Shown: in pieces, positions 16,996 through 25,599 of the stretch | Layout of the letters: every line of letters starts with the position of its first letter | How positions within the stretch are numbered: position 1 is the first letter of the stretch | Assembly (NCBI RefSeq): GCF_034314165.1 | Contig: NZ_JAVIWK010000001.1 | Span: 3,239,001-3,303,000, forward strand | Reading direction: 5' to 3' | From: Pseudomonas sp. Bout1 | Lineage (GTDB): Bacteria > Pseudomonadota > Gammaproteobacteria > Pseudomonadales > Pseudomonadaceae | DNA: 64,000 nucleotides | Translations under genes and position numbers: made by a program | The notes under the pieces: generated by a model | Databases searched by the model: none | What the model was told of the DNA's origin: nothing | What the model saw: the letters and a program-made list of their open reading frames with translations, nothing else

Positions 16996-17127
16996 TGTGG
17001 CGAGGGAGCTTGCTGTGGCGAGGGAGCTTGCTGTGGCGAGGGAGCTTGCTCCCGCTGGAGTGCGAAGCGCTCCCAAAGATTCCGGGGCCGCTACGCAGCC
17101 CAGCGGGAGCAAGCTCCCTCGCCACAG
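16996..17127. repeat. REP-like palindromic array (second copy)
   Basis: Three direct 18-bp units (17,000-17,053), the same central segment as the array at 14.4 kb (CGCTGGAGTGCGAAGCG ... CGCTACGCAGCCCAGCG) and one inverted unit (about 17,105-17,127). It lies between the convergent DUF533 gene and the beta-barrel-like gene and may act as a bidirectional transcript end. Confidence 0.85.
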
Positions 17128-17144
17128 GGGTCATCGTCTGCGGG

Positions 17145-17948
17145 TTAGAACCGCAGCGTAGCCCCCGTCGTGAGCCATTGATGCTGATCCCCGATCAAAC
17201 TGCGCCCTACCACCAGGTCTACATCCACATTCTTGCCGATATGCACCCTCGGCCCGGCTTGCCAGGCCTGGTCGCCACCTTGCTGGCCGTAGCGTTCGGC
17301 GATCAGCGTCAGCGAGTCCACCAGGTTGTATTCAAACCCGGTGCCCCAGGTCGGTCGATGGGTTTGGTCGCCGTCGTTATAGCCGTGGCTCCAGCCCGCG
17401 TTGAAGTTCAGCCGCAGGGCTTCCACGGGCTGCCAGGTAAATGGCAGGTTCAAGTCGGCGCCATCGAACGAATGCTGACGGTTCAGCGCGTAGTGCACAC
17501 CGGCAGACGCGGCCAGTTCCAGGCCCAGGTCTTCCCTGGCCCACAACTGCGCCTTGAGCTGCGGATTAACCTGGGTTTCTCCATCGCCATCATGGTTGGC
17601 CCGCGACACGGCGGCGGTCCATTGCAGCCAGGGAATGGCAGTAGAGGTGCAAGCCGGCGCCAGGGTTTCGTTGTGGGTGGCGCCGTCGTGCCGATTGGCG
17701 GTGAACCAGGCGTCGACGTTGCATTCGCCCGGCGCATTGATCGCGCCATCGTCGACCACGTAAGCGCCGCCGGCCGCATAGGCATTCGACATCAGGCCGA
17801 GCACCAGCACGATGCCTGCCGTCACGCCGACGAAGATCAGGTTGCGTCGCACCGCACGGCGCTTGGAGGCGGGCAGGGGATGGAAAGTAATGTGGGTGGT
17901 GCGGTTGCGGTATTTGGCGAAACCGTCAAGGGTGTGTTTCTTGTACAT
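17145..17948 (-). CDS. Putative outer-membrane beta-barrel-like exported protein
   Basis: The product is 267 aa, with a GAGG site 8 nt before the ATG. The N-terminus is long and basic (about 35 residues), then a hydrophobic segment (RRNLIFVGVTAGIVLVLGLM) ending in NAYAAGG, a likely signal sequence. The remainder has alternating strand patterns (LGLELAASAGVHYAL, LRLNFNAGWSHGY, LTLIAERYGQQ, VDVDLVVGRSL) and a C-terminal Phe, all typical of outer-membrane barrels. Substrate or role unknown. Confidence 0.6.
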   Translation of the reverse strand: MYKKHTLDGFAKYRNRTTHITFHPLPASKRRAVRRNLIFVGVTAGIVLVLGLMSNAYAAGGAYVVDDGAINAPGECNVDAWFTANRHDGATHNETLAPACTSTAIPWLQWTAAVSRANHDGDGETQVNPQLKAQLWAREDLGLELAASAGVHYALNRQHSFDGADLNLPFTWQPVEALRLNFNAGWSHGYNDGDQTHRPTWGTGFEYNLVDSLTLIAERYGQQGGDQAWQAGPRVHIGKNVDVDLVVGRSLIGDQHQWLTTGATLRF

Positions 17949-18091
17949 GGTGAACCTCGATCAACAGCCTGAGGCGTGCCCGGCCGGATTCGGCAGGGAC
18001 GCGCCGTGATTCAAATAGAAACAAGTGCGCAACGGGGTGCGGCTACAACTGGGTTCGTCTTGCATGTTCGGGTGCTCCAATAAGGGTTGAT

Positions 18092-18439
18092 TCAGCTGTC
18101 TACGGTCAGCACATGAATGCCACAGGCCTTGGCCTGGCTGACCAGCTCCGAGGTGTCGTCGCCACCGGGCAGCGCGATGATCACGTCGGGGCGGCTGTCG
18201 GTGAGCATGAAGCGGTTGCGATGGCGTTCGGCGTGCTTGCCATGGCGTTGCCAGTTGGGTGGGTAACGCACCACATCCACCCCCGTTTCCCGGGCCCAGT
18301 CCTCCACGTCGCTGCCCAGGAACTGACTGCCGCCGTGGATCAACACCTGCACCGGGCGCAAGCGGTGGTAGGCGTCCAGCACCTGGCGGGACATTTTTGT
18401 ATCGGCGTAATGACGACCTGCACAGATCAAGACGCGCAT
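18092..18439 (-). CDS. DUF2493 SLOG-like protein
   Basis: The product is 115 aa, with AAGGAAA upstream. It starts MRVLICAGRHYADTK and contains VLIHGGSQFLGSDVEDWARE and VIIALPGGDDTSELV, the Rossmann-like nucleotide-binding layout of DUF2493/YAcAr (SLOG superfamily). Such proteins may bind or process nucleotide ligands, including in conflict systems, but here it follows mgtA and a small membrane ORF with no phage context. Function unknown. Confidence 0.75.
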   Translation of the reverse strand: MRVLICAGRHYADTKMSRQVLDAYHRLRPVQVLIHGGSQFLGSDVEDWARETGVDVVRYPPNWQRHGKHAERHRNRFMLTDSRPDVIIALPGGDDTSELVSQAKACGIHVLTVDS

Positions 18440-18470
18440 GGTGATGTTTCCTTGTATTGCATACTGCTAT

Positions 18471-18674
18471 TTATCGACGCGGGCGCAGCAAGCGGATGCA
18501 CGTGCTGTTCAAGGTGCTGGAAAACCCCAGCATGAAGCGCATTTCCACGGCGCTGAGAACGTTGCGCGCGTACAGCCGTACGCCCAGCACCATCACCGCC
18601 TTGGCCGCCCGTGCGAGGCCGAATATCAGCGCGGCGCGTGCGGCGTTGTCGAGGTAGCTCATGAGTCGGGTCAT
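18471..18674 (-). CDS. Small membrane-like hypothetical protein
   Basis: The product is 67 aa from the ATG at 18,674 with a GGAG site. An amphipathic to hydrophobic helix (AARAALIFGLARAAKAVMVL) is followed by a basic tail. It lies 60 bp downstream of mgtA on the same strand, so it may be co-transcribed with the magnesium transporter. I do not recognise a family. Confidence 0.5.
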   Translation of the reverse strand: MTRLMSYLDNAARAALIFGLARAAKAVMVLGVRLYARNVLSAVEMRFMLGFSSTLNSTCIRLLRPRR

Positions 18675-18733
18675 TGTCTGTCTCCGCGGGCGCTGGCTAT
18701 TCACCGATAGCCAGCGTTTTCAGGGGCGGTTGA

Positions 18734-21442
18734 TCAGTACCACTGCTTGAAGCGGCGGATGTAGATGGTTTTCATCAGTTGTGCCACGCAGCAGTAGGCG
18801 ACCAGGGTGCCTACCAGCCATGGGAAGTACGCCAGTGGCAGCGGCTCCAGGCCCACCATCGCGCCCAGCGGCGAGAACGGCACGTAGATGCCCAGCGCGA
18901 TCACAATGCAGGTCATCATCATCACCGGCCATGCCGCGTTGCTCTGGAAGAACGGGATCTTGCGGGTGCGCAGCATGTGCACCACCAGGGTTTGGGAGAG
19001 CAGCCCCTCGATGAACCAGCCCGACTGGAACAGGGTCTGCATTTCCACACTGTTGGCCGAGAACACGTACCACATCAGGGCAAAGGTGGTCATGTCGAAG
19101 ATCGACGAGGTCGGCCCGATCCAGATCATGAAACGGCCAATGTTTTTCGCATCCCACTTGCGTGGCTTGGCCAGGTATTCCTTGTCCATCTTGTCCCAAG
19201 GCAAGGCCAGTTGGGAGATGTCGTACATCAGGTTTTGCAGCAGCAGGTGGATCGACAGCATCGGCAGGAACGGGATGAACGCACTGGCCACCAGCACCGA
19301 GAACACGTTGCCGAAGTTGGAGCTGGCGGTCATGTTCAGGTACTTCATGATATTGCCGAAGGTCTCGCGGCCTTTCAGCACGCCTTCTTCCAGCACCATC
19401 AGGCTCTTTTCCAGCAGGATGATGTCGGCCGATTCCTTGGCAATGTCCGTCGCGCTGTCCACCGAAATACCCACGTCGGCATCCCGCAGGGCCGGCGCAT
19501 CGTTGATACCGTCGCCGAGGAAACCCACGGTGTGGCCGTTGGACTGCAAGGTCTTGAGCACCCGGGACTTCTGCAGCGGCGTCAGCTTGGCAAACACCGT
19601 GCGCTCCTCAACCCGCAGCTTGAGGGTGGCGTCGTCCATCGCTTCGATTTCCACGCCCAGCAGTGGCTCGCCGGGTTCCAGGCCGACCTGGCGGCAGATC
19701 TTGCTGGTGACAATGGCGTTGTCGCCGGTGAGTACTTTGACCGCCACGCCAATTTCGCGCAGGGCAGCGATTGCCGGGCCAGCGGTTTCCTTGGGTGGAT
19801 CAAGGAACGTCAGGAAACCACGGATCACCAGGTTGCGCTCATCGGTCGTGGTGTACTGCTTGCGTGCAACGGCCTTGGGAATGTTGCGGGTGGCCAGCAC
19901 CAGCACCCGAAAGCCGTCTTCGTTGTAATCCTGGGCAATCGCCAGTAACTCGTTGCGACGACGATCATCCAGCTCGACCGCAACGTCGCCTTCCATCACA
20001 TGGGTGGAAATGCCCAGCATCTCCTCGACCGCACCCTTGCACACCAGCAGGTGATCGTGTTGCGCGTCCTTGACCACAATCGACAGGCGACGGCGGATAA
20101 AGTCGAATGGCAGCTCGTCGACCTTGCTGTAGGCGAACGGTATCTGGAACTTCGGATTCTGTTCCGAGAACTGTACGACCGCCTGATCCATCAGGTTCTT
20201 CATGCCGCTTTGGTGATGGCTGTTGAGCCAGGCCAGGGTCAGCACCGAGTCATCACGGTTGCCAAAGGCATTGACGTGGTGTTCGAGGATGATCTTGTCC
20301 TGGGTCAGGGTGCCGGTCTTGTCGGTGCACAGCACGTCCATTGAGCCGAAGTTCTGGATCGCGTTGAGGCGCTTGACCACCACCTTGCGCTTGGCCATGG
20401 CAGTAGCACCCTTGGCCAGGTTGGCGCTGACGATCATCGGCAGCATTTCCGGGGTCAGGCCAACCGCAACCGCCAGGGCGAACAGCAGGGCATCACTCCA
20501 GTCACCCTTGGAGAAACCGTTGAGGAAGAACACGATTGGCGTCATTACCAGCATGAAGCGGATCAGCAGCCAACTGACACTGTTCACCCCACGGTCAAAC
20601 GCGGTTTGCACCCGGGAGCCGACGATCGCCTTGGCCAGGGAGCCAAAGTAGGTGCGCGGGCCGGTAGCAACCACCACGGCTTGCGCCCGGCCACTGACCA
20701 CGTTGGTGCCCATGAAGCAGATGTTCGGCAGGTCCAGCAGGTTGCCCTGGTCGGCCGCCGTGGACGTGGCGGATTTTTGCGTGACGTCCCCCAGGGTGTC
20801 GTACTTCTCTACCGGCAAGGCTTCGCCGGTCAGCACGGCCTGGCTGATGAACAGGTCGCGGGACTCGATCAGGCGGATGTCGGCCGGGATCATGTCGCCG
20901 GCAGACAGTTGCACGATATCGCCGGCCACCAGGTCGCGCATCGGCACTTCTCGCAAGGTCGGCCTGGAACCTACTTGCTCGCGGCGAAGCACGGTGGCGG
21001 TGGTGCGCACCATGGCCTTCAAGGCCTCGGCGGACTTGGCCGAACGGTGTTCCTGCCAGAACCGCAGCAGGCTGCTGAGTATGACCATGGTCATGATAAT
21101 GATGACCTTGGTCAGGTCGGCTTCTTCACCGGCACGCAGCGGTAGCCAATAGTCCGTGACGAAGCTGATGGCGCCCAGGGTCAGCAGCACATAGATGAAC
21201 GGGTTGTTCAGTGCCTGGAGGAATTGCACGATGGCGTGCGGCGGCTTGTCGTGGGCCACCTCGTTGTAGCCTTCACGTTGCAGGCGAGCAGAGGCATCCA
21301 GCTCGGTCAGGCCATCCTTGGTTGCCCGGACATTGGCGAGGGTCGCCGAGAGGCCGTTCTGGGCTTCGCGGGCGGCACGCATCGACAGCTTGGTGTCGGT
21401 GCCGTTTTTCTTGTGCAGTTTCGGGGTTTTTACTGCGCTCAT
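18734..21442 (-). CDS. mgtA: Magnesium-translocating P-type ATPase
   Basis: The product is 902 aa. The start is the ATG at 21,442 with AGGAG 8 nt upstream; an upstream ATG at 21,463 lacks a site. This is a P3B-type ATPase. The phosphorylation motif is DKTGTLT with Asp374, the actuator loop is TGEALP (205-210), the M4 motif is PEMLP (331-335), and the hinge reads GDGINDAPAL. Transmembrane segments flank residues 80-125, 290-345 and the C-terminal third. It imports Mg2+ across the inner membrane under low Mg2+. The 220-bp leader on its 5' side could hold a regulatory RNA, but no clear structure was recognised. Confidence 0.93.
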   Translation of the reverse strand: MSAVKTPKLHKKNGTDTKLSMRAAREAQNGLSATLANVRATKDGLTELDASARLQREGYNEVAHDKPPHAIVQFLQALNNPFIYVLLTLGAISFVTDYWLPLRAGEEADLTKVIIIMTMVILSSLLRFWQEHRSAKSAEALKAMVRTTATVLRREQVGSRPTLREVPMRDLVAGDIVQLSAGDMIPADIRLIESRDLFISQAVLTGEALPVEKYDTLGDVTQKSATSTAADQGNLLDLPNICFMGTNVVSGRAQAVVVATGPRTYFGSLAKAIVGSRVQTAFDRGVNSVSWLLIRFMLVMTPIVFFLNGFSKGDWSDALLFALAVAVGLTPEMLPMIVSANLAKGATAMAKRKVVVKRLNAIQNFGSMDVLCTDKTGTLTQDKIILEHHVNAFGNRDDSVLTLAWLNSHHQSGMKNLMDQAVVQFSEQNPKFQIPFAYSKVDELPFDFIRRRLSIVVKDAQHDHLLVCKGAVEEMLGISTHVMEGDVAVELDDRRRNELLAIAQDYNEDGFRVLVLATRNIPKAVARKQYTTTDERNLVIRGFLTFLDPPKETAGPAIAALREIGVAVKVLTGDNAIVTSKICRQVGLEPGEPLLGVEIEAMDDATLKLRVEERTVFAKLTPLQKSRVLKTLQSNGHTVGFLGDGINDAPALRDADVGISVDSATDIAKESADIILLEKSLMVLEEGVLKGRETFGNIMKYLNMTASSNFGNVFSVLVASAFIPFLPMLSIHLLLQNLMYDISQLALPWDKMDKEYLAKPRKWDAKNIGRFMIWIGPTSSIFDMTTFALMWYVFSANSVEMQTLFQSGWFIEGLLSQTLVVHMLRTRKIPFFQSNAAWPVMMMTCIVIALGIYVPFSPLGAMVGLEPLPLAYFPWLVGTLVAYCCVAQLMKTIYIRRFKQWY

Positions 21443-21688
21443 TGTGTGTACTCCTGTCGCCAATTTTTCGACAAAACATACCCGGTACTTACCTGATGAC
21501 AGGCGAGCGAAAGCATGCCGAGTCGCTGACTTCGCGATCGGTTTAAATAAAGTGTTGAGTAACTTTCTAGAGGCCCGCTAACAGTGCGTTAGTTAACTAG
21601 CGCGCAGCGGGCTGCTACTGGCTTCGTCCATAGAGAACTCCAGCTAAACAATTAACGGATAATCAGGAAGTTGCTGTTTCCAGCCGGC

Positions 21689-21982
21689 TTATGCCGCGCG
21701 AGCGTCCACGTAGAGGCTCACCATCAGGCGCGCTTGCGCGACCAGGCTGGAAACGTCCCGTCTCTGTGGGTCTTGAGGGTCGGCGTGGTCCCATTGCTGG
21801 ACCAGGTGGCCGGTGGTGGGGCAGATACGCCAGTGCGCCAGGGGAGCCGGGCACACGCGGGGGGAGGCGCTAACAAAGGCGCTGCGGGTAGGCGAAAAGC
21901 CTACGGGCTCGCGGCACAGCTTGGCGCGCAGGGCGGCGGCCAGCGTACGCAGGTCAGGCAAGGCAATCAGTTGAAAGGTCAT
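21689..21982 (-). CDS. Hypothetical protein, 97 aa
   Basis: The frame has a CGAGGTG site just before the ATG at 21,982. It begins MTFQLIALPDLRTLAAALRAKLC and contains an HWRICPTTGHLVQQWD segment with possible metal-binding Cys/His. The C-terminal helix is ARLMVSLYVDARA. It looks like a real small soluble protein, but no family is recognised. Confidence 0.5.
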   Translation of the reverse strand: MTFQLIALPDLRTLAAALRAKLCREPVGFSPTRSAFVSASPRVCPAPLAHWRICPTTGHLVQQWDHADPQDPQRRDVSSLVAQARLMVSLYVDARAA

Positions 21983-22430
21983 AACACACCTCGGGACCGG
22001 ACTGGCATCCGGTGAGGCAGTTACGTTGGAGCGTCAGGCTCTAGCGCAGCTTACTCGGCCGGAAAGGCGAGTCCCATCATGTTCTTTGGGTTTTGCGCCC
22101 GATTCGCCGCATTCACGGTGATCGGACAGCGACTAGATACTGTGTCCATTGGCTTCTTTTGTGAGGTTAAAAAATGGCCCTGAGTTGCAGGCACGGGGAA
22201 TTTACTCAGGCAGTTGTCGGATGTCAACGTTTAATGACTTAAATTGTTACTGGTTCAGAGTGTGTTCAGGCGGGGGCGAGAGAGTTGTGGTGTTGCGTGA
22301 ACTTTTGATAAATGAACTTTGGGGGGGGAACTTATTGGGTACATATCCGTTGTTGAGGTAACGGCGGCTATTGGTTGCGCTCCTACAGCGGATCACTTTT
22401 GGCAAAGCAAAGGCAAAAGCTGTTTTTCTG

Positions 22431-22513
22431 TAGGAGCTGGCTTGCCGGCGATGCAGGCAACTTGGTCTTTCAGATAAACCGAGGGGATGCCATCGCCGGC
22501 AAGCCAGCTCCTA
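22431..22513. repeat. REPIN-like inverted repeat
   Basis: A 23-bp sequence beginning TAGGAGCTGGCTTGCC (22,431-22,453) is repeated as a perfect reverse complement at 22,491-22,513, separated by 37 bp. Two REP sequences in inverted orientation with a short spacer match the REPIN layout described for Pseudomonas fluorescens. The sequence differs from the 18-bp-unit arrays at 14.4 and 17.0 kb, so it is a different repeat class. Confidence 0.8.
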
Positions 22514-22595
22514 CGTGTTCGCTGTTGATTTTGCGTCTAACACTCAAGCCGGCCGGGAGGCCGCTGTGCATTTGATCTGCTTTTGACTTTGATCC

Positions 22596-22700
22596 TAGGC
22601 CCCGTTCGGGCACACCGAGCCTAAGCGAGGTGCCGAGTGGTGGGGCAAGTGCCTTTTGGTTACTTTTGGGTTCCTTTCAAAAGTGACCCGCCGTAAGGGC
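22596..22700. repeat. Repeated intergenic element (truncated), from memory common in Pseudomonas
   Basis: The stretch contains CACACCGAGCCTAAGCGAGG, GTGGTGGGGCAAGTGCC and ACTTTTGGGTTCCTTT, with small inverted repeats (GGCAC/GTGCC; ACTTTTG at 22,662 and CAAAAGT at 22,678). I recall near-identical text recurring between genes in many P. fluorescens-group genomes, usually as part of a longer element. The copy here breaks off where the AraC remnant begins. Its repeated status is from memory, not shown by this window. Confidence 0.45.
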
Positions 22701-22770
22701 GTAACCAATCGAAGCCATCACCCAAAAAACGGATACACCCACAACCCGACCAAACCTGTGCCGCGCCTCC

Positions 22771-23504
22771 ATGGCCCAACCGACCCTGGCCACCGCACTG
22801 GAAACCGGCCTGGGCTTCCTGTCGCTGATGCTCGAGCGCATGCCGGCGCAACTGATGCACCAGCAGAGCCTGGCGGAAATCGTACTGTTGGAACCGGAGC
22901 CCGAACCCAAGCGAGCCTTCACCTACTTCGCCTACTGGATGATCGTCCACGGCGTCGCCTGTTGGTTGGCGGGGCGGCGCATCCCGATCCTGGCGATTGA
23001 GTTGCGTTGCGCGCAACCGGACTTTTGCGATGACTACCAGGTGATGTTCTCCGATAACCTGCGCTTCGACCGGCCGCGCACGCGGATGATTTTCGCCGCC
23101 GACTGCCTCGACCTGCCGATCAAGCGCAGCCCGGAAGAGCTCAAGCGCTTCCTGGCGCATGCCCCCGCCAACATCCTGGTCAAATACCGCGACCCTGACA
23201 GCCTCGCCACCCGCATCAAACACGACCTGCGCCAGATGCCCCGGATACCTGGACGGAAACCGACGGCCTGGCTGCCACCCATTGCATCACTTCCTCCACT
23301 CTGCGCCGCCGCTTAACGGAAGAGGGGCAGACCTATCAGGGACTTGAAGACAGCGTGCGCAAAGAGCTGGCGATTGTCTGGCTGGCCGACTGCGACATCA
23401 GCTTTGCCGAGATCGCCACCCGCCTGGGGTTTGCCGATGCCAGCTCGTTCTACAAGGCGTTTCGCAAATGGTCGGGGTCCAACCCGGGCATTATCGTAGT
23501 CTGA
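22771..23504 (+). pseudogene. AraC-family regulator, frameshifted and 5'-truncated
   Basis: The frame from 22,771 encodes the N-terminal sensor domain seen in OruR/ArgR-like AraC regulators (YWMIVHGVACWLAGRRIPI, RMIFAADCLDLPIKRSPEEL) and then loses frame near 23,240. The helix-turn-helix part continues in another frame: CITSSTLRRRLTEEGQTYQ, ELAIVWLADCDISFAEIATR and GFADASSFYKAFRKWSG, ending at 23,504. The first tens of residues expected upstream are also absent. It is therefore a decayed gene that could not make a full regulator. It borders the AT-rich segment. Confidence 0.8.
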
Positions 23505-23634
23505 TTCTTGGTGATCCCGCGTAACGCCAAGCGGCGAATGAAATACGCTTCAACAATCAGCTGTCACCGGAAGAGATCGAAAAGAGTTACGCAGCGAGCC
23601 TGCGGAATGTTTAGAAAGCCCAGAACGATACAAG

Positions 23635-24873
23635 CTATTGCTTTTTAAATGTTTTTTGCCCACCTAATAGCAATGTTGCGCTTACACCAAGTAAACCAAT
23701 GAAGCAGGAGGCTGCAACTATAATCAACGTTAGCGAAAAACCGTAAGCATCTAATAACCCACCGAAGACAGTATAGGATATACCGATAATAACCGAATTA
23801 ACTAAATTTGCAGCAGAAACGCAAGACGCTCGTATGGGTGACTCAATATTGGCATGAATATACGTTTCATATGAGGTCTCATATATAGCGGGAATCGACA
23901 TGATTAGAAGAAAGCTTACAACTGACGTAATTATTCCGATATTCAATGATAGAGTGAAAAGAAGTAGCGCAACAATAGCTGTGGTAGTAACAGCAATGAG
24001 ACCGAGAGAGTATCTAGAGCAAACAAAACCCGCGGCGATAAACATTATGGCCGATATGCCTTCGACTGCAGCGTAAATTCCAGCAATTAATGGCACCTCC
24101 AAACCCTGCATGGAAAAAAATGGCTGGCCATAGATGAATAAAGGGACTGTTGCAAGCTCGAATAAAGCATATCCAACAAACAAAGGTATAAGAAAGGCGC
24201 CTTTTTTAGAAACGTAAAAAGTCACTAGCGAATTAAGAATGCCCGAAGTATCGTGATTGTCTGTGCAATTTTTTGTGTCGTAAATTAGTAGCGTTGGTTG
24301 GGGGTGGATTTCAGGAATTAATGTTACAACAAAAGCCCCGGCAAGCTTTGAAGCTGCAAAAGCAATATAAACAATGTCCCAAGACCAAGTGTCTTGTAGC
24401 ACACCGCCAAGAAGCATAGACAAACCTAATGAAATTGCACCGATAGCGCGGGCACGTGATAATATTTTAGGATATTGTTCAGTTCGATGCTCGGCTAGTA
24501 AGTTGTCATATAATAGTGCTCTGTCTGAGCCGGAACCCATAGCAATACTGGCGCCGAATAGGCAAAAAATAATTGCGAAAGGAATAAAAGAGGAGAATAG
24601 CAAGAAGCCAACTCCACTGATAGACAGCCCTAAAAAACCGATGATAAGAGAAAGTTTGCGACCATATCGGTCTGCGAGCAAACCAGATGGAATTTCTAAT
24701 GCTACGCAAGAAAAAAATAAAAAAGATTGAAGAATACCTATCTCCCCTTGTGTGATACCCAGCTGCAGTAAGTAAAGCACGAACAGACTTCTCTGAACAT
24801 CCAGATTCATAAAAATCGATAAGGTATAATATAAATTATCGTTCTTGCTCTTTGAGAATTTAAGCAGGTTCAT
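23635..24873 (-). CDS. MFS transporter, AT-rich and probably horizontally acquired
   Basis: The product is 412 aa with about 12 hydrophobic segments. The MFS loop motif appears as GLLADRYGRKLSLIIGF near residues 60-80. It resembles multidrug or metabolite efflux proteins of the major facilitator superfamily. The coding sequence is visibly AT-rich, with AAA/ATT/TTA codons that its neighbours avoid, so recent transfer is likely. The adjacent upstream gene fragment is a JmjC-like cupin, equally AT-rich. Substrate unknown. Confidence 0.8.
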   Translation of the reverse strand: MNLLKFSKSKNDNLYYTLSIFMNLDVQRSLFVLYLLQLGITQGEIGILQSFLFFSCVALEIPSGLLADRYGRKLSLIIGFLGLSISGVGFLLFSSFIPFAIIFCLFGASIAMGSGSDRALLYDNLLAEHRTEQYPKILSRARAIGAISLGLSMLLGGVLQDTWSWDIVYIAFAASKLAGAFVVTLIPEIHPQPTLLIYDTKNCTDNHDTSGILNSLVTFYVSKKGAFLIPLFVGYALFELATVPLFIYGQPFFSMQGLEVPLIAGIYAAVEGISAIMFIAAGFVCSRYSLGLIAVTTTAIVALLLFTLSLNIGIITSVVSFLLIMSIPAIYETSYETYIHANIESPIRASCVSAANLVNSVIIGISYTVFGGLLDAYGFSLTLIIVAASCFIGLLGVSATLLLGGQKTFKKQ

Positions 24874-24903
24874 TTTTATTTAAATTCCTGTTTTTTTGTA
24901 AGC

Positions 24904-25320
24904 TCAAGAGTTTTGAAGTTTAAGTTTAAAGTACATGACTCGCCCGCGCATTTGCTGCTCAAAAAGTGAAAACCTATGAGTATCTACATGTAAGTTTTGA
25001 ACCGCGATAGTGAATCCGCAATTGATTACGTTATGCCACCATCTCGGGGGGATATAAATGGCATCACCCGCGGATATCGTACCCTCGAAAATTTCTGCAC
25101 CTCGCTCCAATACGTCATTAGTAATTTCAGAATTAAACAAATCTTGTCCATTCGAAACCGCAAATGTGGGAGAGGGTGATACCAAGCGTGCCTTTTCTTC
25201 ACCTACAATCATGGTTAACACAGAGTTCACGAAAAAAGAGTCTGTATGGAGAGGGCTTGATACATGTCTCAGAGAAGAGTCTCGGAATTGCTGAGTCAAC
25301 CAGTACCTCTTGAGTAAAGA
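24904..25320 (-). pseudogene. JmjC/cupin_8-like oxygenase, N-terminally truncated
   Basis: The readable frame encodes the C-terminal core of a JmjC-like (cupin_8) Fe(II)/2-oxoglutarate oxygenase: SPLHTDSFFVNSVLTMIVG supplies the HxD pair and GDAIYIPPRWWHNVINCG the distal His. It has no ATG near its N-terminus, only a TTG at 25,299, and a stop closes the frame at 25,321-25,323. Family members are usually more than twice as long, so the N-terminal half is lost. A short peptide at 25,427-25,500 in another frame (NMFFVGN) might be a remnant of it. AT-rich like the MFS gene downstream. Confidence 0.6.
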
Positions 25321-25523
25321 TCATTTTGCGAGCATTACGCAAACAGACATTTCATCATTTTACGTATGAATGCCGTCGTAATAGAAGAAATGGCCGCTGC
25401 GACAAAAAATATTTAAGTCTGTTCGTCAGGCGCAGCGCGGTATTAGGAAATTGCCCACGAAGAACATGTTATTTGGCTTACAGAAGTAACTTTCAATATT
25501 TTAGGACGCTCCAAACAAAAAAA

Positions 25524-25553
25524 AGCCCCACGACCGAATGAGGCCATGGGGCT
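25524..25553 (-). terminator. Rho-independent terminator of mexEF-oprN
   Basis: AGCCCCA and TGGGGCT arms enclose a 16-nt loop that can extend pairing. On the minus strand the hairpin is followed by a run of eight T. It lies 47 bp after the outer-membrane channel gene stop and separates the efflux operon from the AT-rich segment. Confidence 0.8.
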
Positions 25554-25599
25554 AAAAATTGGCTGGATGCGACCAACCAAAGGAGCTCTTTACATCACA

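Larger units (their letters stand above)
21983..22770. other. Gene-free intergenic region with repeats
   Basis: About 790 bp without a credible gene. It holds a REPIN-like inverted pair (22,431-22,513) and a repeated intergenic element (about 22,596-22,700). Short frames such as 22,149-22,361 have no motifs. It forms the left edge of the scarred accessory segment. Confidence 0.55.

Noticed and set aside
14433..17127. CRISPR array
   Set aside because: The units are adjacent without spacers, occur in direct and inverted orientation, and no cas genes are present.
18092..18439. Anti-phage defence component (SLOG-family effector)
   Set aside because: The gene stands alone behind mgtA with no nuclease, pore or nucleotide-cyclase partner and no mobile-element context.
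22149..22361. Possible 70-aa gene in the intergenic region
   Set aside because: No ribosome binding site, no motif, and composition unlike its neighbours.
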